From Daphnia carinata (taxonomy: Eukaryota; Arthropoda; Branchiopoda; Diplostraca; Daphniidae), in the NCBI RefSeq assembly GCF_022539665.2, contig NC_081331.1, positions 310,001 through 374,000 on the forward strand: a stretch of 64,000 nucleotides of DNA, given 5' to 3'. The notes under the pieces are model-generated. The model ran no database searches. It worked only from the letters and a program-made list of their open reading frames with translations, and had not been told where the DNA came from. The translations under genes were made by a program, and so were the position numbers. This document shows, piece by piece, positions 44,901 to 63,635 of the stretch (position 1 is its first letter; every line of letters begins with the position of its first letter).

Positions 44901-45982
44901 CTTTATTTTTTTTAAGACGAAGCAATTCTTTTCATTAAGAATTGGTTTAAATTAGAAAACACGAATGGTAACGACATAATGACAACGGCGTGACATAGTT
45001 ATGCATGCGCGTGCCAGCGTTCAGCTCTCGCGTGTCTGATGGCTTCATGTTTACTACGTGTTTACTATCCCTCGGCTGTCTTGTTTACATACGGCAGCCT
45101 AAGTTGTATAAGCTATGTATACTATGGCCACGGTGGTCTGATCGTTCATTAAAGCCCCGCCGCATTCCGCGCATAGCACAGTCGCTCACCTATCTAATCC
45201 TTGCCAGCAATTCAACACTTCCGCTCGATTCCAACGTGTCGTAAATGTCAATTGTCGAAATATATGAGCAAACGCTAAATGTCTTCATCAAATGAAAATG
45301 CCCATGCAACCATTCTGTTTCGTTTTGCGTCCGTAAGCCCGGCCCAGCCGGCAACACCCGACGTGATACGTCAATCCTTTTTTTTTTTTTTTTGAATTTC
45401 TTTTGCCTTTGTCTCCACCCACGCAGTACCCTAAGGTTTTCTTTTAAAGAAAGCCAAACAAAAAATAAGAACAAGAGCGCAACAGTTTTTTTTCCCCAAT
45501 GTTTGCCCAATACGTTTCAGTTAGTAGTGTACGTATCCTGTATAACCAATCAATATACATATATGAATGGCTGCATTTTGTGTTTCTGTTACTATACAAG
45601 TTCGGCCGCGTTTCCCTTTCGGGATTCTATCTATATCCTTTCTATTGCCAGTCAACAAGTCTGTTTATGACGATTGTTTATATGCTTGCTTTTACCCCTG
45701 CCTCAAACGTCCATACCGCATATACTGATGCCGGGAGTTCGCTCTAATGCCCCCACGACGTGCAGCTCTTTGTTCCATCCAGCAGCCTTTGCTTTGCTTG
45801 GCCTGTTCGTCTTATTCTCGAAGCGTAGTGGCTTCAAATCATCCCCCCCCCAAATGGCCATGTTTTCTTTTCTGCTTCGTCAAGTAAAGAAATAAAAATT
45901 TGAGCCCATCCATTCAGCCAGGCCAGTCTATATTGGACGGCTCATTCGCGGCGCCCGCCCCCTCTTTTTTTTCCAACTTTTT

Positions 45983-46009
45983 GTTTTGTTTTTCTTCAAA
46001 AAACAAAAC
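45983..46009. repeat. Perfect AT-rich inverted repeat
   Basis: GTTTTGTTTTT at 45983-45993 and its exact reverse complement at 45999-46009 flank a 5-base loop. It may be chance in AT-rich DNA. Confidence 0.6.
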
Positions 46010-49000
46010 GAAAACAATAAGGAAAAAGTCCTCACACACAGCCGTTTTTTTTTTGTCTATAGCCTAACCTATTAGATAGACGTCGGATGCGGATTGGATG
46101 GAAGGGGGATACGGAGAGAAAGAGAGAGCGCTGAGAACAGCGATGGTTGTCATAATTATATTGAGGGGCTCTAAAAACAGCAGCATGCAAACTAGTTGAA
46201 GACAACAGGACAAGAAGAAGGGGGAAAAAAAAAGTGAGAAGAAAAAAGGGACGAGCGCATCGGGATCCACAATTACGCGGAGAACTGGGGAGGCGGCGGC
46301 GACAGGGCAAGGCGCGGACAAAGCAGCATCCAGCGGCACTATGTGCCCATGCGGCGTCCATCTGCTGGGAGCCTGCCGATGATGTAGCTTGATGGGTGGT
46401 GCCCACACATTGCACCACCATCTTTCATCATCCGCTTTCATAAATATGGTCCTGGATAAAGATAGCAAAATTCAACTAGGCCATTAGGTTGAACCATAGC
46501 CCTAATACAATTCGTCCAATAAACAAGCTTAATTGCTATTGAATATAGAGTGGTAACTTACGTCCGCAGTACCATACACAAAAGAATGCATTAAAGGGTT
46601 ATTCTATTATTGGACTATTGGAGGGAACTCGTTGAATTGTTAGAAAAGTACAACGTGGGATCGTTCCATATTGGCAATGTTCGGTTAAATCCTTTTCTTT
46701 CAGTTTGCCACCATGTTGAGAGACTTCGCGAATGGCTGTCCGGAATATCCGGTGATGCAACGGTTGGGTCATCGTTTGATCTCGACAATGCACTAAAAAT
46801 CTCGCTGTTTCCTCTTACGTGTTGCTGTTTCAATTGATGGCTCAATAGGTGTTGAATAAGCGGGTTGTTTCCACGGCTAAACAGTATAATAATAGCCCCC
46901 AAGTAAGACGACGATGGAGGTCTCGTCGTCTCCAAGGCGCGCCCATTTGACATCGACATGCTAGGCTACATGCTTCTAATGTTACTCGTCTTACAGCAAA
47001 CTGCTCCGAGTATTGACAATGATCAAATGTTCAGAGAACAGCGGCAATTCCAGCCTAAATAACGTATGGAGAAATGATTTTAACTCTGACTGATGTTCTC
47101 TAATTGTTTTCAATTTTATGCTATCTGTCTAGTTCGTTTCTCGTCGAATGGCTAAATGAATGATAGCACACTGTTGGTGTAAAACATAACGTATGTTTGA
47201 TCGTCGTTCGAGTTTTCCAACACCGGTATAAAGTAAATATGTGAATCACTCTGCAAGTCCTACGGCTCTCTCCATGTGTAACTGATAAATCCATCTAGTT
47301 TCGCCCGACCCGTTGATGTTATAGCAAAAATCAAAATGAAATGCGATACCCTAATGAGATGGCTAATCCATACACACAGTTGTTTTCGTTCTTTTTATTT
47401 CTAGTTCGTTCGTTGATTTTGAACTTCTAAAAGGGGATGCCTTGAGCCAGATTCAATTTCAAAGATTTTCATCTTTTTTTTTTATGAAACAAGGAAAGGA
47501 CAAATCTTTTTTTTTTTTGTTCCACATGGTCAACGATTTCTACTGAAACATTTTCTTTTTGTAGGAAAGTCGTCAAAAACGGGAGGAGTGAAAACGGCAA
47601 AGGATGGCCTGGATAGTGTCAGCCGTCGATGATGTTGAAAAGCTGAAGGCTACTATGCATGTCATCGTAAAGGGCAACTCGCAGGCCTTTTATCCTTTGC
47701 CATATAAAACGAGTTGAAAGAAATTCAGGCCTAGAGCGGTGTAGTAACTTACAATTCATTTGAATAGCGATGAACGAATCAATTGCTCTCATTGTTTTCT
47801 TTTTAGTTGTTGAAGGAATTGATAAGGCTTATGGCCGTTGTATTGCGCCAAATAAATTCATACGGATCATTAGGCTATAGGCTATCAAAAAGGTTCAAAT
47901 GTTTAAAGAAAAAAATAACAAAGAAGTACAGGAAATGAAATGAAACATTAGGGCGTATGTACACGTCTGTATAAAGAAAAGGTTTGCTAATGCCATAACG
48001 TAACTCAAATTTCATTTACCTTCTATATTCTCGTCTGATAGTATTTTAGGCACATTTGAATTGGTTACGCTTCAATGTCTTTGACCACTGAGTTAAATTT
48101 ATTACAACATTATTACAATGATAAGTATTCAGTCGAACGGCATATTACTGGTTGAGTCATCTGAAACATAGACGGACTAGCGCAATACCCATCATCATAA
48201 GGCCCTATGTGATATTGGCGAGAACAAGGTCAGAGTGCATCAATTTCGATGTTATGGCACAAGAAAGCGGCAGTAGCATAAATAATAATTTCATCAATAA
48301 CTGTGATGTGTCGTCATGCAGAAAAAAGGGTTCGTCACCCAGTGACAAGATAATATGTCGATACTGGTAGAATTCATCGTTGTGTAGCCTTTATGTACAG
48401 TTGGAAGCGGTTGCTAACGTTCCAAGGCCTAGAAAGATGAAGGCCTAATGTTTTCGTCTTGAAATCTGCACCTGTACAACAATAAAAGAAAGATAAACAT
48501 CATCTATCGTGTCTTTAACATGTTGCTATTCAACCAATCAATCGCGTTAGACCCATCATATCCCAGTTATACTTTCCAGTGCATCAGTACCAGTGGTAGG
48601 AATATGGGAATGGCCTTGCTGTGCTATATGCGGTCGTTGGGGTCAAGTGCGGCTGCCGTTCCGATACAACAGAGGACTATACTATATCAACTGGCATCTA
48701 TAGGGGCATCAGCACTTTGCGCCTTTAGGAGGGAGAACGCACATACTAATAGAAAGGGACAGAACGTAAGACTATACGGCACAATGAGAGGACGTGTTGA
48801 AACATTTGCGGTCGACAGGGTCACGCGCACTGCTCTTGTCAACCTGAAGGAACCGCAACTCGAACCGGATTGCAACTCAAACTTCCCCCAAGCGCAAAAG
48901 CAGTAGCAATACAGAGCCCAAATAGCAGTCATATAGGCCTCCTACGTCTATAACGTAACATCACGTACAGTTACGAAAATAAAGACGTGCAAGAATACGA

Positions 49001-50061
49001 AGCATACATGGGAGTTTTTGGGGGGGCCAGGGGAAAAAAAAAATAAGAAGGATATAAGTCATCGACCATTGCACATTGACTTTGACTGCGCTATTCTCAC
49101 GTCACTTGCGCTACTTGCTGAACGAAACGGGTCGCATGGGTCGCTAGGGTCGTCAAAGGATACAGCTGATATCTTATAGCTATTGGCCCTATACTAGTTG
49201 TAGAGTGAAATCCCATGTAAAGTCTGTATCGCTACATAGCCACAGACGAAACTGAAACCGCAGTGGGTTGTGTAAAAAAAAAAATGCCCGACTTTTTTTT
49301 AGCAGTTGCCATGTATATAGGCATATATATCTCGCCCTAGCTATATCATGTTGAACTAACACACAGAGCCACGCAACATGGGGTGACTGGTTCCCACGAA
49401 TGTTACGCCCGCATATTATTGGTACATGGCATAAATAGCGACTTATAGCCTTCGGTCGGGTCACAACTCGGCCACTGTCACACTAATTGAAGTGAGGACG
49501 GTTATCGGCATTTAGGCTCTGAAGTAAACCTCATCATCTTCATATCTCGGTGATACGCAGTCTCACACTTTGTTCTTAAAAAAGATGGGGGGAAGATTGC
49601 TCATAAGTCGGCAGCTAAGTGTTAAAGAATAAGAAAATGAGGACCAAAGCTTTCCTCTCATTGGCCGCTTATTTTGCCCACAGATGTATGACCATCAGCA
49701 ATGCCAACTAACCGGAGCCCTTCAATAAAAATGGCGACAGACAATGCCGACAGGAAGTTTTAAGTCGACCATTCTTAGCGGAATCATCACAGAACAATTT
49801 GTGTGTACAGATTAGTAATAGAGTTGTTGGTCAGCAACTGAAAGCGGCCTTCGTTTAGGAAGCTTAGATCAACATCGAGACATGAGGAATGATTGCAAGA
49901 TAAGCCCATACAGAACTATAGAAAATCTAAAGTGAACGCTTCTTTTACCTGTTTATGCTGAGGATGCATTGGCATGACGATTCGAAGAGTATGCAAAATA
50001 ATTTGGCGGACGTAGTGAAGAATGAACAAAGTTGATTAGAAGACAACTTGACGAAGAGAAA

Positions 50062-56935
<6,874 letters not shown>

Positions 56936-57280
56936 ATGAATCCGTCTTATACATGGAATATCCTGCGCAACCTTTGTGGTAGTCGTGACAAAATAAAGCA
57001 CAGAAGAATAGTCTGTAGTGACAATGCGTCCTTATTTATGGAACAAGCAGAGGAAGCGGTAAAAAATTGCTGGCGTTCTCAGCTTCAAGCTGATGTTCTG
57101 GCGAAAGCAGATGAAACGGCTGCTGATGGTTGCTGGACGGCGCTGCCACTCTTAGATCAACAATCAAATGCTGATGCCTTGGCTTTGTCTCGAAAGGGAA
57201 CACAGCAAGACACAGGGAAAAAGAGACAAGAAAGAGGCATTGAACAACTCTCACTTAAATTAACTACCAATCCGAATTAG
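56936..57280 (+). CDS. Unrecognised orphan open frame, 114 aa
   Basis: An ATG in good context (AACAATGAA) opens a frame of 114 codons. The middle is helical and Ala/Glu-rich (SLFMEQAEEAVKNCWRSQLQ) and the tail is Lys/Gln-rich. I recognise no family, signal peptide or membrane segment. It may be a lineage-specific gene, an exon of a gene with the frames at 57524-58190, or chance. Nothing in the flanks decides this. Confidence 0.22.
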   Translation: MNPSYTWNILRNLCGSRDKIKHRRIVCSDNASLFMEQAEEAVKNCWRSQLQADVLAKADETAADGCWTALPLLDQQSNADALALSRKGTQQDTGKKRQERGIEQLSLKLTTNPN

Positions 57281-57523
57281 TGAGGCGTTCATTTTAATAG
57301 AAAATCATCAAGCTGATGTCTATGAACGGCACTTGAAGGAATGAAACAAATTTGTAGCTATCAATCCTACATTTTTATTTATAATTAAATCGAGATAGTA
57401 AAGGTCCGTGACATTAGAAAAAACACAAAGGGCTTGGATGTGATGCAAGAACTATGCGTACAAGCATGCTGACAGAGAAAACATTGACAAAACGAAAGGC
57501 ATGGAGGAATTCCAGCAGCATCT

Positions 57524-58190
57524 ATGGGCGACATCACTGATGTGGGTCTCGAACAAGCTCGCGTCTTTTTGGAACAGAACACGGTGCCTAACGGATTTAT
57601 TTATCTTGTAATGGCAGACGCTGGGATGGGCCATGCGTTTTCCAGTGCCTTCAGACATCGGAGACCTTTGGGTCTCCAGAACGGTAACTACGACCTTTGG
57701 CTATTGTGATAAGAATTCGACACCCCGCGTTGCTTCTCTTGACGACGACGGCCAGCCTTGCTGATGGTCTTATTTTCATTTGAAAAGGTGTATACACCAG
57801 TGTACCAAGTGTGGTCGCAGTGTAAGGCCAATACCACACATAGGGAATCAGCCACGGTCACTAGGGGGTGATAGTTGTCGTCGACTTTAGTTTGAAATAA
57901 CAATAGTCTAAACAAAATAACATTATGGAAAGGCATGGAAATATGGAAAAAACCATATCGAGTTGCGGTAAACCGGGATGTTCAAGAGAAAAGGGACCGC
58001 GGACCACCCGTATGATCTTGGAGCTGCTCCGCACTATACGCTACAATGTTATACGGCAAAAGAAAAAGAGCGGAAAGCGATGATGCCTTTGCGAGACGGA
58101 GTAAAGTACGGAGGCTTGGGCATCGACTTTGCCCCAGCAGTCCCCGAGCAGACTGTTATCCTGCAGTTCAGGGGTCAGAAAACTTGTTAA
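57524..58190 (+). CDS. Possible small orphan gene, two candidate exons
   Basis: Two protein-like stretches lie on the plus strand. The first, 57524 to a donor-like AACG|GTAACT near 57690, reads MGDITDVGLEQARVFLEQ, then NGFIYLVMADAGMGHAFSSA. The second, 57978-58190, opens MFKRKGTADHPYDLGAAPHY and contains KYGGLGIDFAPAVPEQTVIL before its stop. Composition is more natural than in the surrounding frames, but I recognise no family. I could not join the two in phase with a convincing acceptor: an in-frame TAA sits just before the second ATG. They could be two exons of an unrecognised gene, decayed gene pieces, or chance. It lies about 400 bp upstream of prolidase. Confidence 0.28.
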
Positions 58191-58596
58191 GAGCAACTAT
58201 GTAAAATAAAATCTGTTAAATATAAGCTTCTACATTTTTTAGGAGGTCCGAATGACTGACGTTCACTAAGATTGAAATCTATTGTCATACTTCTTCTGTA
58301 TTGCCCCATTCATATCATACACGCTTTATCAGCAGATAAGCTAGTCAATATTTGAGTAGTGTAAAAATAAAAATGTCTGGCTACAGAGTAAAATTCGCAT
58401 TTCTACGCTTATATTACCTAATTGACTCATATTAATTACTTTCTTTTCACTAGGTTGAACTTGAAATCGAAAAATGAGGAAAATTTTATTGAATAACTCC
58501 ACCTGCTGGCAATTTTTAGAAGTGTTATAGACAATAACAATGAAAAGTCAGTCGAAATACAAGTTAAGTTTCTTGTTAGAAATTTAGCTCCGAGAC
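58191..58596. promoter_or_regulatory. Prolidase upstream region
   Basis: About 400 AT-rich bases precede the first prolidase ATG. Several short poly(A)-signal-like words occur (AATAAA-type at about 58206 and 58367). I see no clear core promoter element. Confidence 0.35.
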
Positions 58597-61500
58597 ATGA
58601 TTAGGGGCGTAACGTCTGGCATTAGTTTCAGTTGCATTATTGGTAGTACTGCTATTCCGAAAAAGGCATTTCAGTCTGATATATCTCGGTCGAAAGTCTA
58701 TTTCTCTCGTCATCGTACACAAGTGCGACAGCTTTGTTCAAAGGAACTATTCAAACGTTCGTCTGTTGTTGACAGACTGTTGTGGCGAAACTTACAGCGC
58801 TCCCCAACCACCGTCGTATTTGGCAAACGTCATTTTCACAACTTAATCCTTTCACGACGTTCTTCAAATCGTTCGACAATGAGTCGACATTTCTCACTAG
58901 GAGAGGGTACTCTTCAGGTACCAATGGATTTATTTGCGCTTAACCGAAAGCGTTTATGCAAAAGCTTAAAGGAACTACCTAAAACACCAAAGAACAGTGT
59001 TGTAATTTTACAAGGTGGCCAGGGAGTGCCTCGTTACTGCACAGATGTTGAGTATCTTTTTCGCCAGGTATTTCTAGTGACTTTCAGCCATGTATTAATC
59101 CACATACTTAAATTATTTTAATTACATTATAGGAATCATTCTTCCACTGGGCTTTTGGTGTCATTGAACCAGAATTCTTTGGTGCCATTGAAGTGGACAC
59201 TGGTGTGTCTCATCTCTTCATCCCTAAATATCCAGAGGCATATGCAGTCTGGATGGGTAAAATATTTGGTTGCGAGCATTACCAGAAAAAGTATGGAGTT
59301 GATCAAGTTCATTATGTTGATGAGGCAAGTTGGCAGACACATTTATCGTGGTCATACTGAAATGCTAGGTCAAATTTTGCTTTTCATTTAGATGGCAATG
59401 GTTCTAGAAAAAGGCAAAGCAGAAATGGTGCTCACATTAGTAAGTATTGAAAAACAAATTTTCATTTAATGAAATTGGTAACCGTTGCAAATGAACTTTA
59501 GAAAGGAATGAACACGGATAGTAACCTATGGACCCGTGAAGCCGTTTTTGAAGGAATGAGCAAGTATGTATGTGTTATGTCAGTAGACTGATACAGTCCC
59601 ACTGAAAAACAAAGATAAAATTGTTTGCATCGTAGGTTCAAGATCGATAATGAGCTGTTGCATCCTGTCATCGTTGAATGGTAAGTTGCCTTTGGTTATA
59701 CCAACTATTATAGATTACAGAAATATTTGTGCAACGAATCGTTTGTTTCAATATCGAGTTGCTGAACCTTGTTGTTCTAGCAGACGATACCCGTAAACAG
59801 TGGTGAGGTAGTAATCCGTCATGTTTTGCAGCACGAATTCGAAAGTCTTGTTACATAAGTAGAAACTTTGCATTGAAAGGTCTCTTACTACGAGACAGCA
59901 ATGGCACTAGTTCTTCAAAATTATACCCGTTGGTTTATGTCTACTATCAAACTTGCATCACGGGTTAGTAGGACAGGCAAAACTAAAAGGTGGTGTAGCC
60001 ATGATAGTACCCCTCCTAGCCCACAATTCGGCCATTCTGTGATTCTACTTCAAGACGGATTAAACATTGAAGAACTGCCTATTGCAGTAAGAAGAGCCAA
60101 TAATCAATTTCTACAGATGAGATTGAAAAGTAATTTTGATGTCCAGAACAATTCTACGTCAACAAGAATCATTTCTTCTGATTCCATCTTCAAAAACTGT
60201 CAAAATCCTGAAGCAGTATTTTCCAAATTGGATGAATTCAATATAGATGAAGTTTCTGCTCTGCTTGCTTATCACGCCCTGGCCAAATTAGCCGAACTGG
60301 GAATGAATATTGAATATCGCAATCAAGGTGCAGAACTAGACAAGTCTTTCACCATAGACTCTGTACTCCTGCAACTAGGAAACATAATTTGCAAATCTGG
60401 AACAACAGATCATTTAATTGGATGTATGAAATTAATTCTCTTGCCCTCATTTCCTGGCAGAATTGGCTCTCTGAGGAAACTATTAGCTGAACAGTGCCTT
60501 AATCGAGTACTTGATAACATGTGCAACATTGTTCAAGTATGTCAAGTTGTCGAGATTTTCTCAGCCATGTCACAGCAATCGTGGGCCGATAAATGCTGGG
60601 TAGGGCTGATGGGCCGAAAGATCGACGAAGCCGACATTGTAAGAGTTTTCCAAATTTTACCACTTCTGAAAGAAAGTCAGCGGGCCGTCTTCAACCATCT
60701 AGAGAGACTCTTGGTCGCTGAAGCGAATTTACTAGAAGAGAGAAGTGTCCTACAAATTTTGGCCATTGTTAACGAACTTAGATTACCACACAGACGACTT
60801 TGCCTCCGTATGTCTAAATGGATGAGACTAAATCTCCATACTATGACTGAAGATGGGATAACAAAGATGTTGGTGTTGTACCGCCAGATGGATTACTCTG
60901 ATCCCCACCTGGTCCAAGCAATGGAACGATTCTTCAAATCGAGGACAAGCGGAGTGCAAGAAGAATTGATAGTAGCAGCATCGGATTATTTTCGGCACTT
61001 CCAGTTGTGTCCCACCGTGGTTTTAAACGTGGTAGCAAACAGTTTTTCCCGTCTAGGTCATAAAAAATTGAGTGTCAACACTGTTGAAGCTGTCTTGACG
61101 GCATTTGGCGTGCTTGATTTTCATCCTGAAAATGACTACGCATTCTGGTCAGCAGTTGAAGAAGTTATCGACAAAAGACTTATTGAATTTCGACCGGAAT
61201 CGCTTTTGGACGTATTCTTGTCGTGCATTTACCTTCAACGTTATCCATTAAACTTCGTCCCCAGACTTTTCTCTTCGCACTTTATCCATCGGTTGCATAG
61301 CCAAACGCAAGACGAGCTAATCGAGTCATGCCGTTCCAAGATGAAACTGCTTGATGCCGCCATGAGTTTCGAATGCGGCCAGTACGGTACATCCCATGTT
61401 CTACCCAAGGATTACCATGCAAAAGCGATGTTGCGGGACGGACGAATCTCTCGTGCCTCCAACCTACTGGTTACCCCACTTCAACAGATTTGCGAACATC

Positions 61501-63456
61501 GTTTCAACGTGACTCCCTCCATCGTATTGAGAGACCTTCCGCTGAATCCTATTTACGTGGTTGATGTTTTGATTTCACCAGCCGGTGAACCGGCCATCTT
61601 CCGTTATGGATACGGTCGAACGTACGATAACCGCAACTGCGTAGCCATCCTTATCCATCCACCAGAACATTATGCGATTCATACGACCTCTAGGAAAAGA
61701 CTGGTGGGCGTTCAGGCTATGAGGCATCGTCATTTGGTACTAATGGGTTTTCAACCGGTCCACTTTGACTGGCAGGAGCTCGTTTCGTTGGAGGCCAAAA
61801 AAGAAATGCTTCAATTGTATCTTGATAGTCGCGTCGCTTCTTTATTAAATGACTGTACGCGCTCGTAATCGTAGGTTAACAGTTATTTGCTGTCCGCGTG
61901 ATATTTTCTGAAATACATTTCTCTGCCTCTGTAAACGAACGAGTAACTGCTATTCTAGAGTTGCTTTGTATCATTAGCCGCGTGATCAAGACACCTATGG
62001 AGCTGGACGTTTTGCGCTATGCTAATAAGATTTCTTCTGCCGCCCACGTTGCCGTGATGAAGGCTATACGTCCAGGCAAGTGTCAAAGTTATTGGACTGT
62101 GTGATAACACATTTGAACTCTCAGTTAATTTTCTTTTTTAGGAATGAAGGAGTATCAGTGCGAATCCGTTTTCCTTCATCACGCCTATTTTCAGTATATC
62201 TATTTTGAAATTAATCACAATAATGCAAAATAATGTTCAAATAACCATGGAATTGCAACCCGTACAGTGGTGGATGCCGGCATGTCTCGTATACCTGCAT
62301 ATGCGGATCCGGGGAAAATGGAAGTATACTTCACTACGGCCATGCCGGAGCCCCAAACGACAAGGCCATTCACGATGGCGACATGTGGTAATTATAATTG
62401 CAGGTCGGAGTGAATATTTCATCTGGCCCTGCTTGGTTTTTTGTTTGTAAGCATTTAGCCTCTCCTCAACGAGTTAAATACTTCGCCGTTATAAAGGTTT
62501 TTTGTAAAAAAAAAAAACCTAAACTTTTTCCTGTTCTCTTAAAAAGAGTCTTTTTCAAGTTGAAGTGTGCTAATATAATTTTTATTTTGTTAAAGCCTGT
62601 TTGATATGGGAGCCGAGTACTACTGTTTTGCTTCTGATATCACCTGCTCATTTCCGGCCAATGGGAAATTTACGAAACGCCAAAAAGGAATTTACAATGC
62701 CGTACTGGAAGCGAGTCGGGCTGTAATTGCTGGTATTAAACCGGGTAAGCGCTCAACTAACATTTGTTTATCCAACATGGTAATTTTTGTAAACCAACTT
62801 AGGTGTCAGCTGGATTGATATGCATTTGCTGGCCAATAGAGTGATGTTGGTGAATTTGAAGGAGCACGGGCTCTTGCAAGGAGATGTCGATGACATGATG
62901 AAGGTACTAACAAAACATAAATGTAAATTTTCAAAAACCAATTGCATATATAAAAGATCTAAGGCAACTAATCCACTCTTTTGCTTATTCAAGGCAAACT
63001 TGGCGGCTACATTTCAACCTCACGGTCTCGGGCATTTTATGGGTCTCGACGTTCATGATGTTGGTGGATATCTGGAGGGCCATCCTGCTCGCCCAGAGAA
63101 AGCTGGCTTAAAAAGTTTACGAACTGCACGGGTTCTTCAGCCAGGAATGGTACTGACTGTTGAACCTGGATGTTATTTCATCGACAAATTGCTGGATCAA
63201 GCATTAGAAGATCCAGAGCTTTCAAAGTTCTTGATTAGAGATGCTATAAACGAACATAGAGGATTTGGTGGAGTTCGCATTGAGGACGATATCGTCGTAA
63301 CCGAAACGGGAGTCGAAGTAATGACTGAAGTCCCAAGAAGGTACATGCTGAATAAATTATTCTTACAGCTGACGGTTAATCTTCAAACATTTTCATCTTT
63401 TTTTGTTTATTTTTTTTTATAGCGTTGAAGAGATCGAGGCTGTGATGTCTGCCTAA
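58597..63456 (+). CDS. PEPD: Xaa-Pro dipeptidase (prolidase)
   Basis: Twelve exons: 58597-59067, 59133-59324, 59392-59439, 59502-59563, 59636-59680, 61978-62075, 62142-62193, 62268-62387, 62596-62744, 62803-62903, 62994-63340 and 63423-63456. The protein has 572 residues from the first ATG, or 478 from the internal ATG at 58879, which aligns with the human start ([19 protein letters not shown]). It cleaves dipeptides with C-terminal Pro, chiefly from collagen turnover. The pita-bread fold and all five metal ligands are seen: Asp in CLFDMG and SDITCS, His in [13 protein letters not shown], Glu in TVEPGCYF and GGVRIEDD. The extra 94 N-terminal residues are Arg/Ser-rich with few acids and resemble a mitochondrial presequence. 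Introns 59325-59391 and 62076-62141 have GC donors. The 2.3-kb fifth intron contains a FASTK-family gene on the same strand. Poly(A) signal at 63591-63596. Confidence 0.95.
59901..61868 (+). CDS. FASTK-domain protein with RAP domain, nested in a prolidase intron
   Basis: An intronless frame codes 655 residues. The N terminus ([20 protein letters not shown], then Arg/Lys-rich) looks like a mitochondrial targeting sequence. A long helical-repeat region (about 75-470) has the FASTK_1/FASTK_2 character, such as [17 protein letters not shown] and [20 protein letters not shown]. The C terminus (about 550-640) is a RAP domain: [20 protein letters not shown], then [26 protein letters not shown] proteins bind mitochondrial RNA and control its processing and stability. 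I cannot assign it to one of FASTKD1-5. It lies wholly inside prolidase intron 5 on the same strand, with 220 bases before its ATG and 109 bases after its stop. No AATAAA is obvious after the stop. An acceptor-like TTTTGCAG ends near 59830, so a spliced 5' leader is possible. Confidence 0.9.
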   Translation: MALVLQNYTRWFMSTIKLASRVSRTGKTKRWCSHDSTPPSPQFGHSVILLQDGLNIEELPIAVRRANNQFLQMRLKSNFDVQNNSTSTRIISSDSIFKNCQNPEAVFSKLDEFNIDEVSALLAYHALAKLAELGMNIEYRNQGAELDKSFTIDSVLLQLGNIICKSGTTDHLIGCMKLILLPSFPGRIGSLRKLLAEQCLNRVLDNMCNIVQVCQVVEIFSAMSQQSWADKCWVGLMGRKIDEADIVRVFQILPLLKESQRAVFNHLERLLVAEANLLEERSVLQILAIVNELRLPHRRLCLRMSKWMRLNLHTMTEDGITKMLVLYRQMDYSDPHLVQAMERFFKSRTSGVQEELIVAASDYFRHFQLCPTVVLNVVANSFSRLGHKKLSVNTVEAVLTAFGVLDFHPENDYAFWSAVEEVIDKRLIEFRPESLLDVFLSCIYLQRYPLNFVPRLFSSHFIHRLHSQTQDELIESCRSKMKLLDAAMSFECGQYGTSHVLPKDYHAKAMLRDGRISRASNLLVTPLQQICEHRFNVTPSIVLRDLPLNPIYVVDVLISPAGEPAIFRYGYGRTYDNRNCVAILIHPPEHYAIHTTSRKRLVGVQAMRHRHLVLMGFQPVHFDWQELVSLEAKKEMLQLYLDSRVASLLNDCTRS

Positions 63457-63635
63457 TTCAGTTTCATGTATTTTACTTTTAATTACTTTAAGCAAAGAAT
63501 AATTCTTACTTCATTATTTTTCAACAACTCGTGTCATTAGTATTGTTTTTTGCGGTTATTAAACAGTTTCATCAATACGATTATGGGGTAAATAAAACAC
63601 TAAACAAGCGCTAGTGATTGATTTTTTTATTGGTT

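Larger units (their letters stand above)
25950..50061. other. 24-kb gene desert between FoxC and FoxF 3' ends
   Basis: I find no open frame with family resemblance, domain, or multi-exon coding pattern on either strand. The longest frames (166 aa at 30046-30546; 161 aa at 27345-27830; 150 aa at 40163-40615; 128 aa at 48520-48906) have odd composition and no recognisable motif. The DNA has many long A/T runs, short tandem repeats, and repeated AGGCCT-centred palindromes. No tRNA, known miRNA seed hairpin or transposase was recognised by eye. Its placement between two linked developmental forkhead genes suggests regulatory sequence or non-coding RNA. Confidence 0.6.

Noticed and set aside
45005-45244. 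79-codon plus-strand frame
   Set aside because: No motif and normal intergenic composition; consistent with chance.
48520-48906. 128-codon plus-strand frame near FoxF
   Set aside because: No family match, and an 81-codon frame overlaps it on the other strand.
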